Shown here: positions 1 to 9,571 of the stretch, piece by piece
How positions within the stretch are numbered: position 1 is the stretch's first letter
Layout of the letters: the number at the start of each line of letters is the position of its first letter
NCBI GenBank assembly: GCA_016793305.1
Contig: JAEUHU010000198.1
Location: 1 to 10,073 of the forward strand
DNA length: 10,073 bases
Direction: 5' to 3'
From: Planctomycetota bacterium
Lineage (GTDB): Bacteria > Planctomycetota > UBA1135 > UBA2386
Notes under the pieces: model-generated
The model's input: only the letters and a program-made list of their open reading frames with translations
Told to the model about the DNA's origin: nothing
Databases searched by the model: none
Made by a program: the position numbers and the translations under genes

Positions 1-1
1 C

Positions 2-304
2 CTCGAACGGCTGCTGACGCAGCCGATGACGACGCTCTACCCGGCCCACGGCCCGGCCCTGCGCGACGGCCACAAGCTGGTGAAGCAGTACCTGCGCCAC
101 CGCCGCCAGCGCGAGACCCGATTGCTCGAGGTGCTGGCCCACGGCCCAGCCACAGCCGAGGAGCTGCTGCCGAAGGTCTACTGGGACGCCGATCCCAAGC
201 TCTACCGCTTCGCCGCGCGCTCGCTGCTGGCCGGCCTGCAGAAGTTGCACGAAGAGAAGCGCGCGCGCGAACACGAGGGCCGCTGGCAGCTCGCCCCGGC
301 CTGA
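2..304 (+). CDS. Metallo-beta-lactamase-fold hydrolase, LACTB2-like, C-terminal part (5' end outside window)
   Basis: The frame is open from base 2 to the TGA at 302-304, giving the last 100 residues of a longer protein. It starts with the final metal-site segment of a metallo-beta-lactamase fold (LYPAHGP, His at about residue 16 of the visible part). An HRRQRETRLLEVL helix and a small winged-helix domain follow (about residues 33-100). This order, PxHGP, then HRxxRE, then winged helix, is typical of the LACTB2/GloB-like branch, which includes hydrolases and RNA endonucleases. The N-terminal HxHxDH motif would lie upstream of the window, so activity cannot be judged. The substrate is unknown. 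The stop is 18 bp before the preferred start of the MFS gene, so the two are probably co-transcribed. The in-frame ATG at 26 is internal and is not the gene start. Confidence 0.8.
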   Translation, partial: LERLLTQPMTTLYPAHGPALRDGHKLVKQYLRHRRQRETRLLEVLAHGPATAEELLPKVYWDADPKLYRFAARSLLAGLQKLHEEKRAREHEGRWQLAPA

Positions 305-311
305 GCCATGC

Positions 312-316
312 AGGAG
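312..316 (+). promoter_or_regulatory. Ribosome binding site AGGAG of the MFS gene
   Basis: AGGAG lies 6 bases upstream of the ATG at 323. The first in-frame ATG, at 308, has no such element before it and would itself encode this site. This favours 323 as the start. Confidence 0.6.
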
Positions 317-322
317 CCCGGC

Positions 323-1525
323 ATGTCGCTGTCGCGCGCCCTGGCCCTCGCCGCGGTCACGTTCCTGCTGATGCTGCCGGAGACGCTGCCGGTGCCGGTG
401 CTGCGTGGCCTCGTCGTCGAGCGCTTCGGCGTCGGCGACCGTGCGGCGACGTGGTTCATGTCGGCGAACATGCTCGGCGCCCTGCTCTCGGCCCCGCTGC
501 TCGGGCTGTGGGTCGAGCGCCGCGGCCGGCGCCGCACGCTCGCGGTGCTGCTGCTGCTGCTCGACGCACTGCTGATGCAGGGCCTCGCCCACCCGCACGA
601 CTACCCGTCGTTCCTGGCCCTGCGCGTGCTGGAGGGAGGCGCCCACGTCGGCGCGCTGGTGCTGGTGATGGGCCTCGTCGCCGACGCCGCCGGCGAACGG
701 CGCGGCCGGGCGCTCGGCGGCCAGGGCGCCGGGCTGACGCTCGGCGTCGCGACCGGGGCCGCGATCGGCGGCGTGCTGGGCCGCACCGACCCGCTGCGCA
801 ACCTCCACACCGCGTCGGTGGTGCTGCTGGTCGCGGCCCTGCTCGCCGCGTGGCTGCTGCCGGCGGACCGCGCGCCTGCGCACCGGCCGTCGCTGCGCGC
901 ACAGGTCGCGGCGGTGCGGCGCACACCGGGCCTGGGCGTGCCGCTGCTGGTCGCGTTCGTCGAGCGCTTCACGGTCGGCTTCTTCACCACGGGCTTCCCG
1001 CTGCTGCTCGCCTCGGTGCACGGCGCCAGCCGGCCGATGGTCGGAATACTACTGGCCGCGTTCCTCTACCCGTTCGCGCTGCTCTCGTATCCGTTCGGCA
1101 AGCTCGCCGAACGGCGCTCACGCCGGCGGCTCTGCGCCTACGGAGGGCTCGTCTACGGTGCTTCGACCGCACTGGTCGGCGGTGTCGGACTCGACGCGCT
1201 GTGGGTGCTGATGCCGGTGTGCGGGATCGGCTCGGCGGTGCTGTTCGTGCCGTCGCTGCTGTGGCTGCTCGACCGGGCGCCGAACCTCGGCCGCACCACG
1301 GCGGTGGCTCTGTTCCACACGGCGGGCTCGTGCGGGTTCCTGCTCGGCCCGCTCGCCTGCGGGCAGTTGCTGGCGCTCGGCGGCACACGCAGCGATGCGG
1401 GCGACGGGGCGACGTTCGGCTACGCGCTCGCGTTCCTGGTGGCCGGCCTGTCGCAAGTCGCCACGGCGCTCGCGGTGCTGCGCACCGACGAGCCGCTCAC
1501 GCCACCTTGCCGCAGCACTTCTTGA
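323..1525 (+). CDS. Major facilitator superfamily (MFS) transporter
   Basis: This is a 400-residue inner-membrane protein with about 12 hydrophobic helices in two halves, the usual MFS length. After helix 2 there is a motif A loop (GLWVERRGRRRTL, residues 61-73), repeated in weaker form in the second half (GKLAERRSRRRL). Helix 4 carries the LALRVLEGGAHVGA motif B with its Arg. Helix 5 has a glycine-rich run (GLTLGVATGAAIGGVLG) resembling the antiporter motif C, which hints at a drug/H+ antiporter-type exporter, but the substrate cannot be told. The start at 323 is chosen for its AGGAG; an alternative start at 308 adds five residues. A pair of codons rare for this genome (ATA CTA) sits at 1046-1051. 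The 3' end overlaps the convergent ychJ-like gene by 29 bp. The gene probably shares a transcript with the upstream hydrolase. Confidence 0.9.
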   Translation: MSLSRALALAAVTFLLMLPETLPVPVLRGLVVERFGVGDRAATWFMSANMLGALLSAPLLGLWVERRGRRRTLAVLLLLLDALLMQGLAHPHDYPSFLALRVLEGGAHVGALVLVMGLVADAAGERRGRALGGQGAGLTLGVATGAAIGGVLGRTDPLRNLHTASVVLLVAALLAAWLLPADRAPAHRPSLRAQVAAVRRTPGLGVPLLVAFVERFTVGFFTTGFPLLLASVHGASRPMVGILLAAFLYPFALLSYPFGKLAERRSRRRLCAYGGLVYGASTALVGGVGLDALWVLMPVCGIGSAVLFVPSLLWLLDRAPNLGRTTAVALFHTAGSCGFLLGPLACGQLLALGGTRSDAGDGATFGYALAFLVAGLSQVATALAVLRTDEPLTPPCRSTS

Positions 1526-1988
1526 ACTTCTTGCCGCTGCCGCAGCGGCACGGCTCGTTCGGACCGATCTTCTTCTCGGTGTTCTTGAACGGGCGCGGCT
1601 TCACCTCGACGCCGTCGACGAAGTACCAGTCCCCGTCGATCTTGCGGAACGAAGCGACCTCGTGGTGCGTGATGTCCTCCGGGCCGAGCGTGTAGTAGGC
1701 CTTGAAGTCGACGAAGCCCTCGGCGTCGTCCGGGCCGCCGTCCTGCACGCCGACCACCTCCAGCTTGTGCCAGGTGGCGCGCTTGCTCCACGCCTCGGTC
1801 GCGGCGCGGTCGACGAACTGCCGCCCGTCGGGCGACTGGCTGTCGATGATCCAGTCGATGTGGCCGAGCGCGTAGGCGGTGTAGCGCGACCGCATCAACT
1901 GTTCGGCGGTGGCCGCCTTCTGCTTCTGCTGGATGATGGGTTCACAGCAGACGGCGTAGTCCTTGGCACTGGCGCACGGGCACTTCAT
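1497..1988 (-). CDS. ychJ: YchJ/AscB-like SEC-C metal-binding protein with NTF2-like domain
   Basis: The product is a 163-residue soluble protein with a SEC-C type CxCx8CC motif at each end. The N-terminal one is C3-x-C5...C14-C15, with an Ala where the family usually has Gly. The C-terminal one is C147-x-C149...C158-C159 and canonical (CGSGKKFKKCC). Between them (about residues 25-135) is a compact alpha+beta domain with the RSRYTAY and WYFVDGV signatures of YchJ's NTF2-like fold. This order and length match the YchJ (UPF0225) family. In E. coli YchJ has been named AscB, a suggested accessory Sec component, because its motif resembles the metal-binding tail of SecA; its exact function is not settled. 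It starts 32 bp after waaA, with no obvious Shine-Dalgarno, and is the last gene of the secA-waaA-ychJ cluster. Its 3' end overlaps the convergent MFS gene by 29 bp. Family assignment is strong; role is inferred. Confidence 0.9.
   Translation of the reverse strand: MKCPCASAKDYAVCCEPIIQQKQKAATAEQLMRSRYTAYALGHIDWIIDSQSPDGRQFVDRAATEAWSKRATWHKLEVVGVQDGGPDDAEGFVDFKAYYTLGPEDITHHEVASFRKIDGDWYFVDGVEVKPRPFKNTEKKIGPNEPCRCGSGKKFKKCCGKVA
1532..1550 (+). terminator. Possible hairpin terminator for the MFS transcript
   Basis: TGCCGCTG-CCG-CAGCGGCA forms a perfect 8-bp GC-rich stem with a 3-base loop, beginning 7 bases after the MFS stop. No T-tract follows. The same bases encode the C-terminal CxCGSG motif of the convergent gene, so the palindrome may be a by-product of Gly/Ser/Cys codons. 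It is a weak candidate. Confidence 0.25.
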
Positions 1989-2020
1989 CGGCGGGACCGT
2001 AGGGAAGCGACGCAGGCCGG

Positions 2021-3378
2021 TCAACGCTGCTCGCTCGGGCTGCCGAGCAGGTCCTGCACCAGGTCGAGCGTCCTGGCGGTGGCGCCCTGGTTGTCGACGA
2101 TCACCTGGCGCGCCTTGGCACCGAGTGCTGCACAACGGCCCGGGTCGCGCAGCAGGCGCGACAGCTCGCGGGCGAAGGCCGGGCGATCGGGCACCTGCAC
2201 CACAGCCTCCGCGACCAGCAGCAGCTCGACGTCGCGGCGGAAGTTCGTGGTGTGGGGTCCGAAGATCACCGCGCGCCCCTGCGCGGCGGGCTCGAGCATG
2301 TTCTGCCCGCCGTGCGGGATCAGGCTGCCGCCGACGAACGCGACGTCGCAGGCGGCGTAGAACCGCTGCAGCTGGCCGATCGTGTCGACGACCACCACGT
2401 CGCCGGGCGCCAGCTCGGGGAAGCTCTGCCGCGCCTCCGTCCAACGCACCGGCCGGTGGCCGAGCTGCGCCACCTGCTCGCAGATCGAGGGCGAACGTTC
2501 GGGATGCCGCGGCACCAGCACGACCCGCAGCGGCAGCGCCCCTTCGGCCTGCACCTGGGCGACCGCGAGCAGCACCGCCTGCTCCTCGTCGTGGTGCGTC
2601 GAGCCGGCGACCAGCACCTTCTCGCCCGACGGTGCGAGCCACGGTCGCAGTTCGGCCGCCGCCTCGTCGAGCTTCGGCATCACGACACTGTCGTACTTCA
2701 TGTTGCCGGTGACGAACACACGGGTCGGATCGACGCCGAGGTCGAGCAACCGCTTCTGGTAGGCGCGGTCCTGCACGCAGTACTTGGTGATCAGGTCGAG
2801 CTGCGGCAGCAGGCCACGCGCGAGCCGGTAGCCCTTGAACGTGCGCTCGCTGATGCGGCCGTTGATGACCGCGACCGGGATGTCGCGCTTGCGCGCCGCC
2901 TGCAGGAAGTTCGGCCAGATCTCGAGCTCCATCAGCAGCACGCAGCGCGGCCGGATGCGATCGAGTGCTCTGCCCGGGAAGTTCGCGAAGTCGAGCGGGT
3001 AGAAGACCACCGGCAGGTCCGGGTACTCCTGGCGCGCGACGATGTGGCCGTTCGGCGTGGTCGCCGAGACCAGCAGGTCGAGGTCCGGGCGCAGCTTGCG
3101 CAGCTGGGCGACGAAGTTGCTGGCCGCCTTGACCTCACCGACCGACACGCCGTGGATCCACACCACCGGGCGATCGCTGCTCCGTCTCGGCACGAAGCCC
3201 ATGCGCTCCTTCAGGCTCGGCCGCGGCCGCTTGTCGAACAGCGCGCGCCACAGCAGGAACGGGCTGTAGAGCAGGAACGCCAGCACGAACAGCGGCTGGT
3301 AGATCCCCATGGTCAGCCAGCCACGCACGCCGCTGCGCGGCAGCGGCAACGCACTGTTCGCAGGCGTGGGCGTCGGCA

Positions 3379-3379
<1 letters not shown>
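2021..3379 (-). CDS. waaA: 3-deoxy-D-manno-octulosonic acid (Kdo) transferase
   Basis: The enzyme transfers Kdo from CMP-Kdo to lipid IV-A at the cytoplasmic face of the inner membrane, an early step of lipopolysaccharide core synthesis. The 452-residue reading has a hydrophobic N-terminal anchor (about 24-46). Next comes the catalytic HGVSVGE segment with Glu82, then ELEIWPNF (151-158) and GNMKYD (225-230). The C-terminal GT-B half has VPRHPER (289-295), GGSLIPHGGQNMLEPAAQG (350-368) and GPHTTNF (374-380), all family hallmarks. The chosen ATG (3379-3377) shares its A with the secA stop (TGATG), suggesting translational coupling. The alternative ATG at 3310 gives 429 residues, closer to the usual 420-430, and would begin exactly at the membrane anchor, but has no clear Shine-Dalgarno. 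The gene implies a Gram-negative envelope with Kdo-containing lipid A. The function is secure; the start is uncertain. Confidence 0.93.
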
Positions 3380-6483
<3,104 letters not shown>

Positions 6484-6629
6484 GACGGACGGTACGGAAA
6501 CGGATGCGGACGGAATGCGGAGACGATGCGAACGGGCACCCGAGGGGCGGATGCCGACACGATCGGCGCGGCACATCGCCACGCCCGACCGCGACCGGCT
6601 CGACCGCGAACGCGGCGGAGCTGCGGCCC
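6484..6629. other. Intergenic gap upstream of secA
   Basis: These 146 bp are the largest non-coding gap on the - strand and the most likely place for a secA-waaA-ychJ promoter or leader. I see no convincing -35/-10 pair and no strong Shine-Dalgarno before secA. The stretch next to the start (6486-6521 on the + strand) holds six copies of CGGA at irregular 4-9 base spacing, which is TCCG in the transcribed sense. A small CCGCG-AA-CGCGG palindrome lies at 6604-6615, with a loop too short for a normal hairpin. A CGACCGCGA word occurs twice (6587-6595 and 6601-6609). Confidence 0.5.
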
Positions 6630-6935
6630 TCAGACGGTCGGCGCGCGCGGCGGCGGCAGGCCGCGGCACTGCACCTGCCGGCATCGACGGGGCGGCCGCG
6701 GGCGGCTGGCGGCGACGGCGACCACCGCGGCGGTCCGTTCGGCGACCGCCCGCACGAGGCTCCGTTCTTCGCGAGCGCGATGGCTGTCGCAGCGCACGGC
6801 CACGGGCTCGCGGCCGATGCTGCCGCAGCCCTCGGCCGGCAGGCCGGCGGTGACCAGCAGCACCAGCAGCACGAATGCGGAGCAGAAGCCGAGCCAGCGC
6901 GGCGGCGCGTCCGGAGTGTTCGAGCGTCCGCTCAC
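6630..6935 (-). CDS. Small secreted or membrane-anchored Cys-containing protein, unknown function
   Basis: I do not recognise this 101-residue protein. It begins with a GTG whose bases overlap the stop of the response regulator (GTGA, 4-bp overlap), and an AGGGGAG ribosome site lies 7 bases upstream. The N-terminus is a short polar stretch followed by a hydrophobic segment (about residues 14-32, WLGFCSAFVLLVLLVTAGL), so it is a signal peptide or single membrane anchor. The rest (37-101) is basic and has four cysteines (37, 49, 85, 90), an amphipathic Ala/Val/Arg/Glu stretch (54-76) and a Pro/Arg-rich tail. Cys37 sits in PAEGC, a poor lipobox. Almost all third codon positions are G or C, as in its neighbours, which supports real coding. 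The coupling suggests that it works with the regulator or is tuned to its level, but the function is open. The gene could be non-essential or lineage-restricted. Confidence 0.65.
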   Translation of the reverse strand: MSGRSNTPDAPPRWLGFCSAFVLLVLLVTAGLPAEGCGSIGREPVAVRCDSHRAREERSLVRAVAERTAAVVAVAASRPRPPRRCRQVQCRGLPPPRAPTV

Positions 6936-7852
6936 GGCCGCACTCCCCTGCCGCGCAGCACCCGATCGATCATCTCGTGCAGCAGGGCCTCCGGGAACGG
7001 CTTCTGCAGGAAGCCGTCGGCGCGCCGCGCTTCGGCGAGGGCCACGCGCGAAGCGCTGCTGAGCAGCACCGGCAGGTCGGCGGTGCTCGGGTCGGCGCGC
7101 AGCCGTTCGAGCACCTGCAGGCCGTCGAGCTCCGGCAGTTCGTAGTCGAGCAGCACGAGGTCGGGCAGCAGCTGCTGGGCGGCGGCGACGCCGGCGAGGC
7201 CGTCGTGCACCTTGTAGGTGCGGAAGCCGCGGCGGCGGATCAGCACCTCGACCGCAGCGGCGAGGTCCTCTTCGTCGTCGACGATCAGCACGAGCCCGCG
7301 GCAGTCGCCGCCGCCGTCGCAGCCCTGTTCCACCAGCAGCTGGCGCATGCGCGCGGCGGTGTCGAGTCCGGCCTGCGCGAAGCCCTGTTCGATCTGCCGC
7401 TTCAGCTCGCGGTTGAACCGACGCACCGCCATCCACTGCTCGTAGTCCGGATAGTCCGGCTTGATCTCCATCTGGTCGTGCGTGTCCACGGCGAAGAAGT
7501 ACTCGCCGGCGACCAGGTGCTCCTGCAGCAGCAGCTTCATGAACGGGTAGTTGCGGTTGCCCAGGCGCAGGCTGTAGCGATGGCAGGGATAGCCGGGGAT
7601 CGTCTCGCTCTGTTCCTTCTGGAACATCGCCAGCACGGCTTCGGCGGCCGGCAGTTCGTGGTCCACGCGAGCCACCGGCCGGTCGGCGCCGCCGAACTTG
7701 TTGTCGATCCCATCGACCAGCTTGTTGCCCAGCTCACCACCACCGAGTCCACCCGGGAGCGCGCGCCGCGGACGACCCTGGCCGTAGGCGAGATCCTGAT
7801 AGATCGCGATCGCCTTCTGCACCAGGTCCGTCGTCAGCGCGCCGAGGTGCAT
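6932..7852 (-). CDS. Response regulator: unrecognised N-terminal domain plus C-terminal receiver domain
   Basis: The product is 306 residues. The C-terminal third (about 187-305) is a complete CheY-like receiver. It has acidic pocket D192-D193 (LIVDDEED), phospho-acceptor D236 (DLVLLDYELPELDG), the conserved hydroxyl at S266 (LLSSAS) and K284 (FLQKPF). No DNA-binding or enzymatic output domain follows; the domain ends the protein. The N-terminal 1-185 is not a family I can name. It has a helical start, a Gly-rich hinge (about 27-42), a probably alpha+beta core (about 88-132, with CHRYSLRLGNRNYPF and EYFFAVDTHDQMEI) and a helix rich in Arg/Glu/Gln (138-160). The receiver is thus at the C-terminus, the reverse of the usual receiver-output order. 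The ATG shares one base with the pyrD stop (TGATG) and has GGAGG 9 bases upstream. A cognate kinase is not in the window. The role may be stress or growth signalling, but nothing here fixes it. Confidence 0.85.
   Translation of the reverse strand: MHLGALTTDLVQKAIAIYQDLAYGQGRPRRALPGGLGGGELGNKLVDGIDNKFGGADRPVARVDHELPAAEAVLAMFQKEQSETIPGYPCHRYSLRLGNRNYPFMKLLLQEHLVAGEYFFAVDTHDQMEIKPDYPDYEQWMAVRRFNRELKRQIEQGFAQAGLDTAARMRQLLVEQGCDGGGDCRGLVLIVDDEEDLAAAVEVLIRRRGFRTYKVHDGLAGVAAAQQLLPDLVLLDYELPELDGLQVLERLRADPSTADLPVLLSSASRVALAEARRADGFLQKPFPEALLHEMIDRVLRGRGVRP
6943..6949 (-). promoter_or_regulatory. Ribosome binding site AGGGGAG of the small Cys protein
   Basis: Read on the - strand, AGGGGAG lies inside the end of the response regulator gene, 7 bases before the GTG at 6935. 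It is one of the best Shine-Dalgarno sites in the window and decides in favour of the GTG start and of the small gene being real. Confidence 0.65.
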
Positions 7853-8850
7853 CAGCAGGAGCCTCCGGTCTTCGCCGCGACCCCCGGAGCGCCACAGCCG
7901 ACCGGCGGCGTGGCCTCGCCCGTCCGATGCAAGGCGCCGCGCAGCTCGCCGATCGTCGTGCCGGCGCTGGCCAGCTTGTCGCGCAGTTCGCCGACGATGC
8001 GCACCATCAGGCCGGGGTCGGTGAACATCGCCGTGCCGACCTGCACCGCCGAGGCGCCGGCGCAGACGAAATCGAGCACGTCGTCGGCCGAACGTACGCC
8101 GCCGACCCCGACGATCGGCAGCTTCACCGCGCGCGCCAGCTCGTAGACCATGCGCAGCGCCACCGGCTTGATCGCCGGGCCCGACAGGCCGCCGATCACG
8201 CGGCCGAGGATCGGCTTCTTCTTGCGCCAGTCGACCGCCATGCCGATCAGCGTGTTGATCGCCGTCAGGCCGTCGGCGCCACCCTGCTCGGCGCCGCGCG
8301 CGATCGCGACGATGTCGGTGACGTTCGGCGACAGCTTGGCGAACACCGGCACGTTGGCGACCGCCTTGACCGCGGCGATGGCCCGCTCGGTCAGCCGCGG
8401 ATCGGTCGAGAACAGCAGCTTGCCCTCCTGCACGTTCGGGCAGGAGAGGTTGACCTCGAGCAGGTCGACGCCGGCCTTGCAGAAGCGCTCGGCGAGGGCC
8501 ACGAAGTCGGCGATCGACTCGCCGCCGATGTTGATCACCAGCCGCGGACCGTGCCCGTGTCGCTGCCGCCCCTCGGCCTGCAGCTGCTTCATCTTCGGCA
8601 GCGTCTCGGCGAGGAAGTAGTCGACCCCTTTGTTCTCGAGGCCGATCGAGTTCAGCATGCCCGACGCGGTCTCCCAGATGCGCGGCGGCGGGTTGCCAGG
8701 GCGCGGCAGCAGCGTCACGGTCTTGCTGACGAGTCCACCGACGTGACCGAGGTCCGAGAACTGCCGCCCCTCCCAGCCGGAACCGAAGGTGCCCGAGGCG
8801 CTGAGCACCGGGTTCGCGAGGGACAGGCTGGCCAGGGTCGTCTGCAGCAC
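7852..8850 (-). CDS. pyrD: Dihydroorotate dehydrogenase, class 1B catalytic subunit
   Basis: This FMN enzyme oxidises dihydroorotate to orotate in pyrimidine synthesis. The 332-residue product follows the class 1B pattern closely: NPVLSASGTFGSG near the start, SKTVT (42-46), the catalytic loop N134-L-S-C137-P-N with Cys as base, AKLSPNVTDI (171-180), INTLIGM (198-204), GGLSGPAIKP (220-229) and GVGGV (248-252). Class 1B enzymes are cytoplasmic and normally pair with PyrK, an FAD/iron-sulfur subunit that passes electrons to NAD; no pyrK is in the window. The start is a GTG at 8850-8848 with a GGACGAG-like site before it; no better in-frame start precedes it. The family usually ends near residue 305-311, so residues about 310-332 are an extra Gly/Pro/Cys-containing tail. 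The gene lies 60 bp after lspA, and its stop overlaps the regulator start by one base. Confidence 0.93.
   Translation of the reverse strand: MLQTTLASLSLANPVLSASGTFGSGWEGRQFSDLGHVGGLVSKTVTLLPRPGNPPPRIWETASGMLNSIGLENKGVDYFLAETLPKMKQLQAEGRQRHGHGPRLVINIGGESIADFVALAERFCKAGVDLLEVNLSCPNVQEGKLLFSTDPRLTERAIAAVKAVANVPVFAKLSPNVTDIVAIARGAEQGGADGLTAINTLIGMAVDWRKKKPILGRVIGGLSGPAIKPVALRMVYELARAVKLPIVGVGGVRSADDVLDFVCAGASAVQVGTAMFTDPGLMVRIVGELRDKLASAGTTIGELRGALHRTGEATPPVGCGAPGVAAKTGGSC
7862..7866 (-). promoter_or_regulatory. Ribosome binding site GGAGG of the response regulator gene
   Basis: GGAGG on the - strand, inside the last codons of pyrD, lies 9 bases before the ATG at 7852. Together with the TGATG overlap it fixes the regulator's start and suggests coupled translation after pyrD. 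Confidence 0.6.
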
Positions 8851-8910
8851 GTTGGGCTCGTCCAGGGATCCCCGCCGCGAGCGCTGGCGAGGCGGCGAAC
8901 AGGATACCGC

Positions 8911-9567
8911 CTAGCCCGCCGGCTTGCGACCGGCTGCGGCAGCCAGGGCCTTCGCCTTCGCGGCGCGGCTGTCCTCGCGCCAGAGCAGCAGGAACAGGCC
9001 GATCGCCCCGACCGTGATGCACGAGTCGGCGACGTTGAAGGCCGGGAAGTCCCAGGCCATCGGCAACGTGCCCGAGAAGTGCAGGAAGTCGCGCACCGAG
9101 CGATCGGCGCGCACGAAGTTGTCGTAGAGGTTGCCGAGCGCGCCGGCGAGCACGAGGCTCAGCACGAACAGCTGCAGCTTCGCCTGCCGCGGGGTCACGC
9201 GCACGAACCAGAACAGGCCGAGCACGGCACAGCAGCGCAGCACCATCAGCACGACGGTGCCGTTCTGGAACAGGCCCCAGATCGTGCCGGTGTTGCCCCA
9301 GCAGACCAGTTCGAAGCGCAGGGCGCCGTCGAAGACCAGGTAGGGCGCCCGGCGGGCCTCGTCGGCGCCGGGCGAGCGTTCGGCCAGGAACCCGAACACG
9401 GCGGCCTTGCTCCACAGGTCGAGGGCCACCAGCAGGGGCCACGGCCACCAGAACCACGCCTTGCCTGCGAAGCCCTTCTCCTGCTCCGGAACACCCGCCG
9501 CGCCGGCAGCGGGCGCTTCGACCGCCGGAGCACCGCCCGTCGAGTCGGTCCCCGTCGAGGCGCTCAT
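8911..9567 (-). CDS. lspA: Lipoprotein signal peptidase (signal peptidase II)
   Basis: The enzyme cleaves the signal peptide from diacylglyceryl-modified prolipoproteins in the inner membrane. The 218-residue product has four hydrophobic segments (about 38-58, 104-122, 132-150 and 176-196). It carries the family motifs D50-LWSK, N92-TGTIWG, GALGNLYDN (142-150), VRDF with catalytic D160, and FNVAD with catalytic D181. It is longer than E. coli LspA (164 residues). About 35 residues of Ala/Gly/Pro-rich sequence precede the first helix, and a basic Ala-rich tail follows the last. An insertion between helix 1 and the second motif (about 62-85) also adds length. The NTGTIWG segment departs from the usual NxGxAFG form. 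The start follows the zinc-finger gene's stop by only 4 bp, so the two are in one operon. The presence of the D160/D181 pair makes the assignment firm. Confidence 0.92.
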   Translation of the reverse strand: MSASTGTDSTGGAPAVEAPAAGAAGVPEQEKGFAGKAWFWWPWPLLVALDLWSKAAVFGFLAERSPGADEARRAPYLVFDGALRFELVCWGNTGTIWGLFQNGTVVLMVLRCCAVLGLFWFVRVTPRQAKLQLFVLSLVLAGALGNLYDNFVRADRSVRDFLHFSGTLPMAWDFPAFNVADSCITVGAIGLFLLLWREDSRAAKAKALAAAAGRKPAG

Positions 9568-9571
9568 CGGG

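Noticed and set aside
451..1695. A 414-residue Arg/Ala-rich frame overlapping the MFS gene on the same strand
   Set aside because: It is the +1 shadow of the MFS gene, with no motif or plausible ribosome site. The MFS frame has clear membrane helices.
6604..6615. CCGCG-AA-CGCGG palindrome after the small protein's stop
   Set aside because: A two-base loop is sterically unlikely and no T-tract follows, so it is not called as a terminator.
6484..6684. N-terminal extension of SecA by 67 residues
   Set aside because: The upstream frame is Arg/Ser-rich and unlike any SecA. MKLDLGSLPARLGKAL at 6483 matches the normal SecA beginning.
6630..6935. The small Cys protein as a lipoprotein processed by the nearby LspA
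   Set aside because: The residues before Cys37 are A-E-G, lacking the usual Leu at -3 and with Glu at -2. A plain signal peptide or membrane anchor is more likely.
8872..8897. Possible terminator hairpin between lspA and pyrD
   Set aside because: Only a 6-bp stem (CGCCGC/GCGGCG) with a 13-base loop can be drawn and no T-run follows. In DNA this GC-rich it is not informative.
7853..9457. Long N-terminal extension of the response regulator through pyrD and lspA
   Set aside because: The frame is open upstream, but the translation there is Arg/Ala-rich shadow sequence of pyrD and lspA. The ATG at 7852 has GGAGG before it and starts sensible protein.
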